Assembly (NCBI RefSeq): GCF_019448085.1
Contig: NZ_JAGFNZ010000005.1
Span: forward strand, 218,494-282,493
DNA: 64,000 bases
DNA from: Caproiciproducens faecalis
Lineage (GTDB): Bacteria > Bacillota > Clostridia > Oscillospirales > Acutalibacteraceae
Reading direction: 5' to 3'
In this document: positions 8,282 to 18,095 of the stretch, in pieces
Layout of the letters: each line of letters starts with the position of its first letter
Numbering within the stretch: position 1 is the first letter of the stretch
Made by a program: the position numbers and the translations under genes
Notes under the pieces: generated by a model
Told to the model about the DNA's origin: nothing
Database searches by the model: none
What the model saw: only the letters and a program-made list of their open reading frames with translations

Positions 8282-9130
8282 TTGAAAGAAAGGGTTGCTT
8301 CGGGAGTATCTCTTGTCCTTTTTCTGGCTGCAATCGTAGTATTTAACAGCACCATTCCGGCAGCTTTGAACATTGCGATTGCGTTGATTTCTGTTTTGGC
8401 TGTATTTGAAATTATTTCTGCTTTGGGATTGTCCAAGAATTTTGTTCTGCTGGTCCCAAGTCTTATTTTTTCGGCTGTGATACCGCTTATGCAGTTGGTT
8501 ACTCCGCAGCAGCTGCAGGTAGACATGCTGCAGCAGACCGCCTATTTTCTTTATACGGTGGTGATTTTCGGAGCGCTCATCCTGTACCATCAGGTCATTA
8601 CCTTCCGTGAAGTAGGCGTGATTTACAGTATGTCGCTAATGATTCCTACCGCACTTGAAACCATCATCAGTCTGCGGAATTTTGGCGGGAAGCATGGAAT
8701 GTTCTATGTGATTATCGCGATTTTTTCCGCATGGATTGCGGATACCGGAGCTTTTTTTGCCGGCAGCCGTTGGGGAAAGCACAAGCTGTGCCCGAACATC
8801 AGCCCGAAAAAGACGGTGGAGGGTGTAATCGGTGGTTTTATCCTGAACATTGTCGCTATGATTGTTTTCGGCTATATTTTCCATGCGATTTATTATGCAT
8901 ACAAAGTGGAAATCTCCTATTTGACACTGGTAGTCATTGGATTTTTTGGAACGATTATGTCCATTTTGGGGGATCTTAGCTTTTCCCTTATCAAGCGCAG
9001 CTGCCATATCAAGGACTTTGGTGAAATCATTCCAGGTCATGGTGGCATACTGGACCGCTTTGACAGCGTGATTTTTGAAGCGCCGTTTGTATACTTACTT
9101 GTTCAGTTTATGCCCCTTGTCTTTCAATAA
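8282..9130 (+). CDS. cdsA: phosphatidate cytidylyltransferase (CDP-diglyceride synthase)
   Basis: CdsA makes CDP-diacylglycerol from phosphatidate and CTP, the branch point of phospholipid synthesis, in the cytoplasmic membrane. The 282-residue protein has about eight hydrophobic segments and the C-terminal family signature KDFGEIIPGHGGILDRFDS (about 244-262). The start is TTG at 8282, directly after the uppS stop, with GGAGGGG (8269-8275) as ribosome-binding site. It is part of the uppS-cdsA-dxr-rseP run. Confidence 0.95.
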   Translation: MKERVASGVSLVLFLAAIVVFNSTIPAALNIAIALISVLAVFEIISALGLSKNFVLLVPSLIFSAVIPLMQLVTPQQLQVDMLQQTAYFLYTVVIFGALILYHQVITFREVGVIYSMSLMIPTALETIISLRNFGGKHGMFYVIIAIFSAWIADTGAFFAGSRWGKHKLCPNISPKKTVEGVIGGFILNIVAMIVFGYIFHAIYYAYKVEISYLTLVVIGFFGTIMSILGDLSFSLIKRSCHIKDFGEIIPGHGGILDRFDSVIFEAPFVYLLVQFMPLVFQ

Positions 9131-9174
9131 AAACTCGAGTTAAACGCAATAAAACAGCAAAATGGTGAATAATA

Positions 9175-10326
9175 ATGAGAAGATGCCTTTCTATTCTTGG
9201 TTCGACCGGTTCCATCGGAACTCAAACGCTTGATGTTGTACGCGGCTTGAACCTAAAGGTTTGCGCTTTGGCGGCAAACGCCAATACTGCGCTCTTAGAA
9301 GAACAAATCAGAGAATTTAAACCTGAATTGGCTGCGGTATTTGATGAGTCCGCAGCAAAAAAACTGAAGATTGCCGTAGCCGACACTCCCGTCAAAATAG
9401 TGTCCGGTATGGAGGGTCTGTGCGAGGCCGCGGCAATGGAAAGTGCCGACTTGATCCTGAATTCCGTTGTCGGTATGGTTGGGTTGGTACCCACCTTAAC
9501 CGCTATCGGAGCGGGAAAGGACGTGGCGCTTGCAAACAAAGAAACGCTGGTTGCGGGTGGTTCGCTTGTAATGGAAGCAGCAAGAAAGAACTCAGTGAAA
9601 ATTATCCCCGTGGACAGTGAACATTCGGCTGTTTTTCAATGCCTGCAAGGCTGCCCGGAGAAAAAGGCGCTCAAGCGCATTATCCTCACGGCTTCCGGCG
9701 GGCCGTTTTTTGGAAAGAGCAGGGATGATCTGGTTCAAGTTACTCCCGAGCAGGCACTGAAGCACCCAAACTGGAATATGGGTGCCAAGGTAACGATTGA
9801 TTCAGCAACCATGATGAACAAAGGGCTGGAAATTATAGAAGCATCCTGGCTGTTTGACATGCCGGCTTCCAAGATTTCCGTGGTCGTCCATCGGGAAAGC
9901 GTCGTACATTCCATGATTGAATACGAAGATAACTCCGTCATTGCTCAGCTGGGACTGCCGGATATGAGAATTCCCATCCAATACGCGATCACCTGGCCGC
10001 AAAGATTTCCTTCCCCGGTGGGGCAGCTTAGCCTGACGGATTACGGTAAACTGACCTTTTTTGAGCCGGATTTGCAGACTTTTTCCTGTCTTGCTGCCTG
10101 CAAGAATGCGATTGAGCGCGGCGGGCTCGCGCCGGCTGCGGCAAATGGAGCAAATGAGGTAGCGGTGAAATTGTTTCTGGATGGACGGATCTCCTTTTTG
10201 CAAATTGGCGATCTGGTGCACCGTGCAATGGAAAATCAACCGGATATTCAAAGCGTTTCTTCCGTTGACGATATTTTAAATGCCGATCGCAGTGCAAGAG
10301 ATTATGTCTTAAACGCAGTCGGCTGA
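9175..10326 (+). CDS. dxr: 1-deoxy-D-xylulose 5-phosphate reductoisomerase
   Basis: Dxr converts DXP to 2-C-methyl-D-erythritol 4-phosphate, the first committed step of the MEP isoprenoid pathway. The 383-residue protein has the NADPH-binding motif GSTGSIGTQTLDV (about 8-20), the metal and substrate motif VDSEHSA (about 145-151), and SATMMNKGLEIIEASWLF (about 206-223). The ribosome-binding site (GGTGAA) is weak. dxs and ispG of the same pathway are also in this window, ispG in the same gene run. Confidence 0.97.
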   Translation: MRRCLSILGSTGSIGTQTLDVVRGLNLKVCALAANANTALLEEQIREFKPELAAVFDESAAKKLKIAVADTPVKIVSGMEGLCEAAAMESADLILNSVVGMVGLVPTLTAIGAGKDVALANKETLVAGGSLVMEAARKNSVKIIPVDSEHSAVFQCLQGCPEKKALKRIILTASGGPFFGKSRDDLVQVTPEQALKHPNWNMGAKVTIDSATMMNKGLEIIEASWLFDMPASKISVVVHRESVVHSMIEYEDNSVIAQLGLPDMRIPIQYAITWPQRFPSPVGQLSLTDYGKLTFFEPDLQTFSCLAACKNAIERGGLAPAAANGANEVAVKLFLDGRISFLQIGDLVHRAMENQPDIQSVSSVDDILNADRSARDYVLNAVG

Positions 10327-10341
10327 CGATGAGGTGATTAT

Positions 10342-11412
10342 ATTACGAAAGCAATTTTGATAATTATTGCAATTCTTCTATTTAGCTTTATTATTTTTAT
10401 CCACGAATTCGGTCATTTTTTTATGGCGAAGCTTTCCGGAGTTCGTGTAAATGAATTTGCCATCGGTATGGGTCCCAGACTGTTTCATTTTACAAAAGGG
10501 GAAACAGACTATTCTTTGCGCGCATTTCCAATCGGCGGATTTTGCGCAATGGAGGGGGAAGATGAGGACAGCCCGGACGATCGTGCATTCAACAATAGGC
10601 CGGTCTGGAAACGGATGCTGGTCGTGGTGATGGGCGCTGTCATGAACGTCATTCTTGGGTTAGTCATTATGATGGTTCTTTTATGCCAACAGCCCGCTTT
10701 TTCTTCCACAACCATTTCGAAATTTACCGATCATTCCGCTCTGCAGTCCGCGGGTCTGCAAGTTGGCGATGTTTTTAAAAGTATTAACGGATATAAAGTA
10801 AACGGAGACCGCGATTTGAGCTTTGCGCTTGCTATGGCGGATCCAATGAAGACGGATATTCAGGTTTCCCGCGGCGGCAAGCTGCTGACTTTTGATGATA
10901 TAAAGTTCAACACAAAGGAATCAGATGGCAAGAAAATTCTGGCACTTGATTTTTATGTGCAGCCGATAGAAAAAAATCCGGGTACCCTGATCGTTAAATC
11001 CGTTCAGGACACGGTTTCAACTGTGCGCATGGTATGGTACAGCCTGGTAGGACTGGTCACGGGCAAGTTCGGATTCAATGATGTTGCGGGCCCTGTCGGC
11101 GCAGCCAACGCGATCGGGCAGGCGGCTTCCATTGGCTTGCAGCAGAATTTTGTCGCTGCACTCAACAATATTCTGATGATGATGATGGTCATTACCGTAA
11201 ACCTTGGCGTGGTGAATCTGCTTCCACTCCCGGCGCTGGATGGGGGCAGACTTCTGTTCCTGATTGTGGAAGCAATCTTCCGTAAACCGATCAATCCGAA
11301 ATACGAGGGTTGGGTCAATACAGCAGGGTTCTGCCTGTTAATGGGTCTCATGGTGATCATTACTTTTAATGATATTCTCCGGTTGATTACCGGCAAGGGG
11401 TTGGGTTCTTAA
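10342..11412 (+). CDS. rseP: RIP metalloprotease RseP (site-2 protease family)
   Basis: This is a membrane-embedded zinc metalloprotease that cleaves substrates within the membrane, such as anti-sigma factors or signal-peptide remnants. The zinc motif HEFGH is in the first membrane helix, a PDZ-like region spans about residues 125-190, and the second motif NLLPLPALDGGR is near residue 293. The start is unusual. The only strong ribosome-binding site, GAGGTGAT at 10331-10338, is correctly spaced for an ATT codon at 10342 (giving ITKAILIII), not for the first conventional codon, TTG at 10357. I therefore propose an AUU start. If it is wrong, the gene runs 10357-11412 (351 residues). Confidence 0.9.
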   Translation: MTKAILIIIAILLFSFIIFIHEFGHFFMAKLSGVRVNEFAIGMGPRLFHFTKGETDYSLRAFPIGGFCAMEGEDEDSPDDRAFNNRPVWKRMLVVVMGAVMNVILGLVIMMVLLCQQPAFSSTTISKFTDHSALQSAGLQVGDVFKSINGYKVNGDRDLSFALAMADPMKTDIQVSRGGKLLTFDDIKFNTKESDGKKILALDFYVQPIEKNPGTLIVKSVQDTVSTVRMVWYSLVGLVTGKFGFNDVAGPVGAANAIGQAASIGLQQNFVAALNNILMMMMVITVNLGVVNLLPLPALDGGRLLFLIVEAIFRKPINPKYEGWVNTAGFCLLMGLMVIITFNDILRLITGKGLGS

Positions 11413-12455
11413 TGCGAAAATCAAGGACGGTTTATGCGGGAAAGCTGCCCATTGGCGGCGGTTCAAAAATATCTGTTCAATCCATGCTCAATGTGCCCTC
11501 CACGGATGTGGAAGGCAGTGTTCATCAGGCAGTGGAACTGGAGAAAGCCGGATGTGACATCATCCGTGCCGCCATTCCGAACATGGACGCAATTCGGCTG
11601 ATACCGTCAATTAAAAACGCCGTACAGATACCACTGGTAGCGGATATTCATTTTGATTACCGTCTGGCGCTGGAAGCAGTTGAAGCGGGAATTGACAAAA
11701 TCAGAATCAATCCCGGCAACATCGGTTCCGACGACCATGTAAAGGCGGTTGCAGATGCTTGCCGCAGAAAAAACATCCCGATTCGCATCGGCGTTAATTC
11801 CGGCTCTCTGGAGAAGGAAATCCTTGCGAAATATGGCAGCCCAACACCGCAGGCACTTGTGGAAAGCGCCCTGTACCACGCATCCTTACTGGAAAAATTC
11901 GATTTTCATGATATTGTACTGTCCATTAAATCTTCGGACGTAAACAGGATGATTCAGGCCTATGAACTGGCTGCGCAAAGCTGCGACTACCCGCTGCATC
12001 TGGGTGTGACAGAGGCCGGAACCGAACGGATGGGCCTGATTAAGTCGGCTATTGGAATCGGCTCTCTTTTACAGCGCGGAATAGGGGATACCATCCGTGT
12101 TTCCCTGACTGCCGACCCGGTAAAAGAGGTAGCCGCCGGATTTGATATTTTGCGGGCGCTTGATCTGAACACCGAAGGCGTTCAGTTTATTTCCTGTCCG
12201 ACCTGCGGCAGAACACGGATCGACTTAATCGGTATTGCAAACGAGGCCGAGCAGCGCCTTGCAGGGTGCAAAAAAAATATTAAGGTCGCTGTCATGGGCT
12301 GCGCGGTTAACGGCCCTGGAGAAGCCCGTGAGGCCGATATCGGCATCGCCGGAGGCGACGGGGTAGGTCTGATTTTCAAAAAAGGCCAAATTATCCGTAA
12401 AGTGCCGGAAGATCAGCTTTTGGACTGCTTAATGCAGGAGATAGACCAGATGTAA
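11412..12455 (+). CDS. ispG: (E)-4-hydroxy-3-methylbut-2-enyl-diphosphate synthase
   Basis: IspG (GcpE) is the iron-sulfur enzyme that makes HMBPP from the cyclic diphosphate intermediate of the MEP pathway. The 347-residue length is that of the short bacterial form. An N-terminal TIM-barrel contains VADIHFDYRLAL (about 77-88). The C-terminal 4Fe-4S domain has CPTCGRTRID (about 259-268) and GCAVNGPGEA (about 296-305), which supply the cluster cysteines. The ATG overlaps the rseP stop (TAATG), so the two are probably translationally coupled. Confidence 0.96.
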   Translation: MRKSRTVYAGKLPIGGGSKISVQSMLNVPSTDVEGSVHQAVELEKAGCDIIRAAIPNMDAIRLIPSIKNAVQIPLVADIHFDYRLALEAVEAGIDKIRINPGNIGSDDHVKAVADACRRKNIPIRIGVNSGSLEKEILAKYGSPTPQALVESALYHASLLEKFDFHDIVLSIKSSDVNRMIQAYELAAQSCDYPLHLGVTEAGTERMGLIKSAIGIGSLLQRGIGDTIRVSLTADPVKEVAAGFDILRALDLNTEGVQFISCPTCGRTRIDLIGIANEAEQRLAGCKKNIKVAVMGCAVNGPGEAREADIGIAGGDGVGLIFKKGQIIRKVPEDQLLDCLMQEIDQM

Positions 12456-12469
12456 AGGACGGAATTCCA

Positions 12470-15400
12470 TTGAAGACTTTTGGAGAATTTTTTAGCGCAT
12501 ATATAGAAGCTTCACAGCTGCCGCCTCCTGTGTGCAACGGAAGTATTTCATCGTTACAGATCGATACCAATAACAGAATGATTACTGCTGACGTGGCGTT
12601 TCCATCTTTGGTGGAACGCCGCGTGCTTTATGATGTGGAAAAACGGATTGTGGCTTGCAAAGAGCTGAAGCTTGCAAAAGCCTGTATTCTGCCGTCTTTC
12701 CCGTCCGAAACATTCAGTGTTGACTACTACCCCAGCCTGGTGATGGAGCTGAAACGCCGGGAAGCCAGCATAAACGGTACCCTTACCGATTCCTCCGCAC
12801 GGGTGGAAAACGGGAAGCTGATAATTTCTCTGACACACGGCGGCAGGGATTTGCTGGTATCCCGCCACATTGACCGTTTAATTTCCAAGATGATTCATGA
12901 AGAATTCGGAATCAGTCTGACAGTGGAATTTGATGGATTGTTGACCGTGGACAGTGAGAATCCGGTTTATATTGAGAAGAAAAAGAAACAGCAGGAAACA
13001 CTGAAGCGCGAAGCGATTGTTGAGCAGGTGGAAGCCTACGAGACCAATCTCAACCATGTGAAAACGCCCAAAACGATTCAAGTGCGCTCGGGCGAGACAC
13101 TGCTTCCCTGTATGATTCCGGAAACGGTTCGCGAGCTGTACGGACACGCTCCCAAAGCAAAGCCGGTTCCCATCAGCAAGGTGACCCCGGACATTGGCAG
13201 CGTAACGATTTGGGGCGAGATTTTTCAGATAGAAGAAAAAATTACGAGAGATCAGCAGCGAAAGATCATTACCATTAATATCACGGACTACACAAGTTCC
13301 ATGACGCTGAAAATCATAGAAATGGTCCCACAGTGTAAAGCGCTGGACACGCTGTCTAAAGGAATGTCGATTATCGCCCGCGGGGATGTGGAGTACGATA
13401 AATACGATCATGAAATCGTCCTTCGTGCAAAGAGCATCAGCACGGTTCAGCAGATGAAAGTAACGGATAAGGCTGATGTCAAGCGGGTGGAATTGCATTT
13501 ACATACCAACATGTCGAGCATGGATGGAGTAAACTCCGCAAGCGACCTGATTAAACGTGCGGCAGAGTGGGGACAGAGTGCCATTGCCATTACTGACCAC
13601 GGTGTGGCACAGGCTTTTCCTGATGCCATGAACACGGCTCTTGATCTGAAAAAGAAGGATATGGATATTAAGGTCATTTATGGGGTGGAAGCCTATTTTG
13701 TCAATGATCTGGTACAGGCTGTAAAGGGGGAATCCGTTAAATCTCTGGACGATGAATTCATTTCTTTTGATATTGAAACGACAGGACTTAGCCCGAACAA
13801 GGATAAAATTACGGAAATCGGTGCGGTAAGGATTAAAAACGGCGAAATTGTAGAGAGCTTTGATACCTTTGTCAATCCGCAAATCCCGATTCCGGTAAAA
13901 ATAACAGAGCTTACAGGAATTACGGACGACATGGTAAAAGACGCGCCGTTGGAAAAGGAAGCTATTCAGGCATTTTATGAATTTTGTGGTAAGGACGCCG
14001 TTCTGATTGCCCATAACGCCGAATTTGATACCTCTTTCATCCGCATTGCAGCACAGCGAAACGGGATGGATTTTTCTTACCCTTACATAGATACGGTTCC
14101 CATGTGCCGCTCCATGCTGAAAGATATTAAGAACTGCAAGCTGGATACCGTCGCAAAATATTTAAAGCTTGCTCCCTTTAACCATCACCGCGCAAGTGAT
14201 GACGCCACTGTGCTCGGTAAGATCTTTATGGCACTGTTAACCCGATTGAAAGAGGATACCGCAGCAAAGAGCGTGATGGATATCAACTCTTCGCTGGCCG
14301 GCGGCGACCCTAAGAAAATGAAATCCTACCATCAGATCATTCTGGTGAAAAACAAGATTGGCCTGAAAAACCTATACAGACTTATTTCCAAATCCCATCT
14401 GGACTATTTTTACAGAAATCCCCGCATTCCCAAAAGTGAGTTGATGAAGTACAGGGACGGATTGATTATTGGCAGTGCCTGTGAAGCTGGAGAACTTTAC
14501 AGAGCTATTTTCAATGCTCAGCCGTGGGAAACACTCTGTGAAATTGCGAATTTCTATGACTATCTTGAAATTCAGCCTATTGGAAACAATCGCTTTATGG
14601 TTCGGGAGGGTCTGGTACCCGATGAGGAAAAATTGCGTGAATTTAACCGTACTATCGTAAAGCTTGGCGAACATCTCAACAAACCCGTAGTAGCAACGTG
14701 TGACGTTCACTTCAGGGACCCGAAGGACGGGGATTACCGGAAAATTCTGATGGCCGGTCAGGGATATAAGGATACTGATGAGCAGGCTCCGCTCTACATG
14801 CGTACTACCGCGGAAATGCTGGAGGAATTCTCTTATCTCGGCAAGGAAAAGGCATATGAAGTCGTGGTGAAAAATACGAATCTGATCGCTGAGATGACGG
14901 AGGAAATCCGCCCGATCCCCGAAGGAACTTTCCCTCCGTTTATTGAGGGAGCAGAGGAGCAGCTGACCAGCATCACATGGGCAAGAGCCAAAGAAGTATA
15001 CGGTGACCCACTGCCGGATATTGTGAAAAAACGTCTTGACCGTGAGCTTGGCTCCATTACAAAGCATGGTTTCTCTATTCTGTATATGACCGCGCAGAAG
15101 CTGGTTGCGGACTCGGAAGCTCACGGGTATCTTGTTGGCTCCCGTGGTTCCGTTGGGTCATCCTTTGTTGCAAACATGTCGGGGATTTCGGAAGTAAATC
15201 CGTTGGAACCGCATTATGTATGCCCCAACTGTAAACATAGTGAATTTATTACCGACGGCAGCTATGGCAGCGGATTTGATCTTCCTCCCAAGAAATGCCC
15301 CGTCTGCGGTACGGATTACAATCGTGACGGACATACGATTCCGTTTGAAACCTTTCTTGGATTCGACGGCGACAAAACGCCGGATATCGACCTGAACTTT

Positions 15401-16810
15401 TCCGGAGAATATCAGACCAGCGCTCACCGCTACACAGAAACACTGTTTGGAAAGGACAACGTTTTTAAAGCCGGGACCATTGCCACTGTTGCGGATAAAA
15501 CCGCGGTGGGTTTCGTAAAGAAATATGCGGAAGAGAGAGGCGTAGTGATGCACCGCGCCGAGGAGCAGCGTCTGGCGGTCGGCTGTACGGGTATTAAACG
15601 AACGACCGGCCAGCATCCTGGCGGTATGGTGGTTGTGCCGAAAGGCATGGAAATTTACGATTTCTGCCCGGTACAGCACCCGGCGAATGACCAGAAATCG
15701 GACAATATCACCACTCACTTCGACTTCCATTCCATCCATGACACCATCTGTAAGCTGGACGAGCTTGGACACGATGTTCCTACCATATATCGATATCTGG
15801 AAGATTATACCGGAATACCGGTTATGAAGGTGTCCATGAGCGACCCCGATGTCATGTCGCTGTTTACCTCCACGGAGGCGCTCCATGTAAAGCCGGAGGA
15901 TATCGACTCACAGACCGGGACTTTTTCCCTGCCGGAAGTCGGTACCAGCTTTGTACGGCAAATGCTGATTGATTCCCAGCCCAAAACCTTTTCCGATCTT
16001 TTACAGGTTTCCGGCCTGTCACACGGTACGGATGTCTGGCTTGGCAACGCGCAGGATCTGATTAAAAATAAGACCTGCACAATTGCGGAGGTAATCGGAA
16101 CCAGAGACAGCATTATGACCTATCTGCTGCTCAAAGGACTGGAGCCGAAAATGGCTTTTAAAATCATGGAGATTACCCGTAAAGGCAAAGCCACAAAACT
16201 TTTAACGGAAGAACATATTAAGGCAATGAAGGATCATAATGTACCTCAATGGTATATTGATTCCTGTATGAAGATCAAGTATATGTTCCCCAAGGCTCAC
16301 GCAGCCGCATACATGATTTCCACGCTCCGGCTAGGGTGGTATAAGGTGCATACACCGGTCGAATATTATGCCGCCTATTTTACCGTACGCGGAGAAGATT
16401 TTGACGGTGCCACTGTCATTAAGGGAAGAGAAGCAGTCCGCCGCCGTATGAATGAGATCAGTATGAAAGGCAAGGAAGCAAGCGCCAAGGAAGAAGCGGC
16501 CTATTCCACTTTTCAGATCATCAACGAGATGCTTGCCCGGGGAATTGAAGTCCTTCCGGTTGACCTTTATAAATCCGACGCAAAGAAATATTTGGTGGAG
16601 GATGGAAAAATCAGGCTTCCGTTTTCTTCCCTGTCGGGTGTAGGGGAAGCGGCGGCGAACAGTCTGGCTGCCGCAAAAGAAAAAGGCGTCTTTATTTCCG
16701 TAGATGATCTTCAAACCCGCTCAAAGGTTTCAAAATCCGTCATTGAAACTCTGGCGGAGGCCGGAGCGCTTGCGGGACTGCCGCAAAGCAGCCAGATGAC
16801 ATTATTTTAG
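12470..16810 (+). CDS. polC: DNA polymerase III PolC-type alpha subunit
   Basis: PolC is the Gram-positive replicative DNA polymerase with built-in proofreading. The 1446-residue protein has all expected parts: an N-terminal region, an OB fold (about 235-330), a PHP domain starting at VELHLHTNMSSMDG (about 341) and split by the DEDD exonuclease (FDIETTGL at about 432). A four-cysteine zinc site follows (CPNC near 920 and CPVC near 945), then the polymerase palm and fingers with the PDIDLNFS catalytic motif (about 969-976). Translation starts at TTG 12470 with AAGGACGGA upstream. It closes the pyrH-polC run; no terminator was seen before the his promoter. Confidence 0.98.
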   Translation: MKTFGEFFSAYIEASQLPPPVCNGSISSLQIDTNNRMITADVAFPSLVERRVLYDVEKRIVACKELKLAKACILPSFPSETFSVDYYPSLVMELKRREASINGTLTDSSARVENGKLIISLTHGGRDLLVSRHIDRLISKMIHEEFGISLTVEFDGLLTVDSENPVYIEKKKKQQETLKREAIVEQVEAYETNLNHVKTPKTIQVRSGETLLPCMIPETVRELYGHAPKAKPVPISKVTPDIGSVTIWGEIFQIEEKITRDQQRKIITINITDYTSSMTLKIIEMVPQCKALDTLSKGMSIIARGDVEYDKYDHEIVLRAKSISTVQQMKVTDKADVKRVELHLHTNMSSMDGVNSASDLIKRAAEWGQSAIAITDHGVAQAFPDAMNTALDLKKKDMDIKVIYGVEAYFVNDLVQAVKGESVKSLDDEFISFDIETTGLSPNKDKITEIGAVRIKNGEIVESFDTFVNPQIPIPVKITELTGITDDMVKDAPLEKEAIQAFYEFCGKDAVLIAHNAEFDTSFIRIAAQRNGMDFSYPYIDTVPMCRSMLKDIKNCKLDTVAKYLKLAPFNHHRASDDATVLGKIFMALLTRLKEDTAAKSVMDINSSLAGGDPKKMKSYHQIILVKNKIGLKNLYRLISKSHLDYFYRNPRIPKSELMKYRDGLIIGSACEAGELYRAIFNAQPWETLCEIANFYDYLEIQPIGNNRFMVREGLVPDEEKLREFNRTIVKLGEHLNKPVVATCDVHFRDPKDGDYRKILMAGQGYKDTDEQAPLYMRTTAEMLEEFSYLGKEKAYEVVVKNTNLIAEMTEEIRPIPEGTFPPFIEGAEEQLTSITWARAKEVYGDPLPDIVKKRLDRELGSITKHGFSILYMTAQKLVADSEAHGYLVGSRGSVGSSFVANMSGISEVNPLEPHYVCPNCKHSEFITDGSYGSGFDLPPKKCPVCGTDYNRDGHTIPFETFLGFDGDKTPDIDLNFSGEYQTSAHRYTETLFGKDNVFKAGTIATVADKTAVGFVKKYAEERGVVMHRAEEQRLAVGCTGIKRTTGQHPGGMVVVPKGMEIYDFCPVQHPANDQKSDNITTHFDFHSIHDTICKLDELGHDVPTIYRYLEDYTGIPVMKVSMSDPDVMSLFTSTEALHVKPEDIDSQTGTFSLPEVGTSFVRQMLIDSQPKTFSDLLQVSGLSHGTDVWLGNAQDLIKNKTCTIAEVIGTRDSIMTYLLLKGLEPKMAFKIMEITRKGKATKLLTEEHIKAMKDHNVPQWYIDSCMKIKYMFPKAHAAAYMISTLRLGWYKVHTPVEYYAAYFTVRGEDFDGATVIKGREAVRRRMNEISMKGKEASAKEEAAYSTFQIINEMLARGIEVLPVDLYKSDAKKYLVEDGKIRLPFSSLSGVGEAAANSLAAAKEKGVFISVDDLQTRSKVSKSVIETLAEAGALAGLPQSSQMTLF

Positions 16811-16840
16811 TTGACAAAGTGTGCTTTAGTATGCTATTAT
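16811..16840 (+). promoter_or_regulatory. promoter of the histidine operon
   Basis: TTGACA (16811-16816), 18 bases, TATTAT (16835-16840) with TG at 16832-16833 forms an extended -10 sigma-A promoter. It begins directly after the polC stop codon and lies 48 bases before hisZ. No T-box or attenuator fits in the short leader. Confidence 0.75.
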
Positions 16841-16855
16841 ATTAGCATACTAAAG
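16824..16855. promoter_or_regulatory. 13-bp perfect inverted repeat over the his promoter, likely operator
   Basis: CTTTAGTATGCTA (16824-16836) and its exact complement TAGCATACTAAAG (16843-16855) flank a 6-base centre. The repeat covers the -10 element and start site, so a bound protein would block transcription. Each arm contains TAG-N4-CTA, itself nearly symmetric. A TrpR/YerC-type histidine repressor is one candidate, by analogy only. Confidence 0.65.
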
Positions 16856-16887
16856 TGTTTGACTGAAAGTCTATAGGAGCACATTCA

Positions 16888-18084
16888 ATGAAAAAGTATA
16901 ACAAAGTAACCCCGGAAGGAACTAAGGATCTGCTTTTTGAAGAATGCCTGGTTCGCAGAAATGTGGAGAAAACGCTCAAAGATGTCTTTTCTTGCCGGGG
17001 ATTTAATGAAGTAGTTACTCCCGGGTTGGAGTTTTATGATGTGTTTGACCCGAATTTTTCCGGCATTGGCCAAGAGGTCATGTATAAAATGTCCGATCAC
17101 CGCGGAAGACTGATTGTGATGAGGCCGGACTCCACAATGCCGATTGCCCGCCTGGCCGCGACAAGACTGCAGGGGTTACCGAAGCCAATTAGACTTTTTT
17201 ATACTCAGCCCATCTACCGCAGCAATCCCGCTTTGACGGGCCGCAGCGACGAAACCGTCCAGACCGGAATTGAGCTTTTAGGGGCAGACGGGATGCGGGC
17301 GGACCTTGAGGTAATTGTAACGGCGATTGAAGCTCTGGGGAAATGCGTTCCCGATTTTCGATTTGAGCTGGGCCACGCCGGGCTCTTCCGTGCATTGGCT
17401 GAGCAGCTGCCAATTACGGATGACCAGCGTGAAGATATTCGCAGCGCCATAGAATCGAAAAATTATGCGGCTTTAAATGGAATCCTTGACGGTCTTGAGG
17501 AATCGAAGCAGGTAACGGCGATGCGAACCCTTCCGCGTCTTTTCGGTGGCGAAGAGGTTTTTGCGCGTGCGGAAGAGTTTTGTTCCGATGAAAAGTCCGG
17601 CGGGATGCTGGAGTATCTGCATGAGCTCTACCGCTCCCTGAGCGGCCGGGGACTGGACGATAAAATGATTGTCGACTTGGGCCTGGTACAGCGCAACGAC
17701 TATTACACCAATATCGTTTTCAGTGCTTATGTAGAGAACTGCGGCGACGCTGTGCTGCTCGGCGGAAGGTATGACCGCTTGCTGGGATATTTTGACTTTC
17801 CGATGCCGGCGATCGGATTTGCCATGAATGTGGATGCGATTTCTAAAATTATGTTGGAACGGGGTAAAAACTGCACTGTTTTACCGGCGGATGTTCTGGT
17901 GCACGGAGAGGCCGGTTTTGAAATGGAAGCTCTAGACTACGCTTCCACGTTAATTGAAAAAGGACTGAAATGCGAAAACAGTATTTTTGATACCAAAGAA
18001 GAAGCTATGGGATACGCCAAAACACGCGGAATCAGGCGTTTCGACTGTGTTGGAAATCGTATTCAGACCATAAATCTGACATAA
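16888..18084 (+). CDS. hisZ: ATP phosphoribosyltransferase regulatory subunit
   Basis: HisZ is a catalytically inactive histidyl-tRNA-synthetase-like protein that partners the short HisG to form the first, feedback-regulated enzyme of histidine synthesis. The 398-residue protein has class II synthetase features such as MRPDSTMPIARLAATRL (about 72-88) and GGRYDRLLGYF (about 292-302). It differs from HisRS in context, being first in a his operon and followed by a short hisG. The ATG follows TAGGAGCAC. Confidence 0.93.
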   Translation: MKKYNKVTPEGTKDLLFEECLVRRNVEKTLKDVFSCRGFNEVVTPGLEFYDVFDPNFSGIGQEVMYKMSDHRGRLIVMRPDSTMPIARLAATRLQGLPKPIRLFYTQPIYRSNPALTGRSDETVQTGIELLGADGMRADLEVIVTAIEALGKCVPDFRFELGHAGLFRALAEQLPITDDQREDIRSAIESKNYAALNGILDGLEESKQVTAMRTLPRLFGGEEVFARAEEFCSDEKSGGMLEYLHELYRSLSGRGLDDKMIVDLGLVQRNDYYTNIVFSAYVENCGDAVLLGGRYDRLLGYFDFPMPAIGFAMNVDAISKIMLERGKNCTVLPADVLVHGEAGFEMEALDYASTLIEKGLKCENSIFDTKEEAMGYAKTRGIRRFDCVGNRIQTINLT

Positions 18085-18095
18085 GGTTGGTAATC

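Noticed and set aside
16856..16887. A T-box or attenuator before the his operon.
   Set aside because: Only about 45 bases separate the -10 from hisZ, with no T-box sequence and no terminator.
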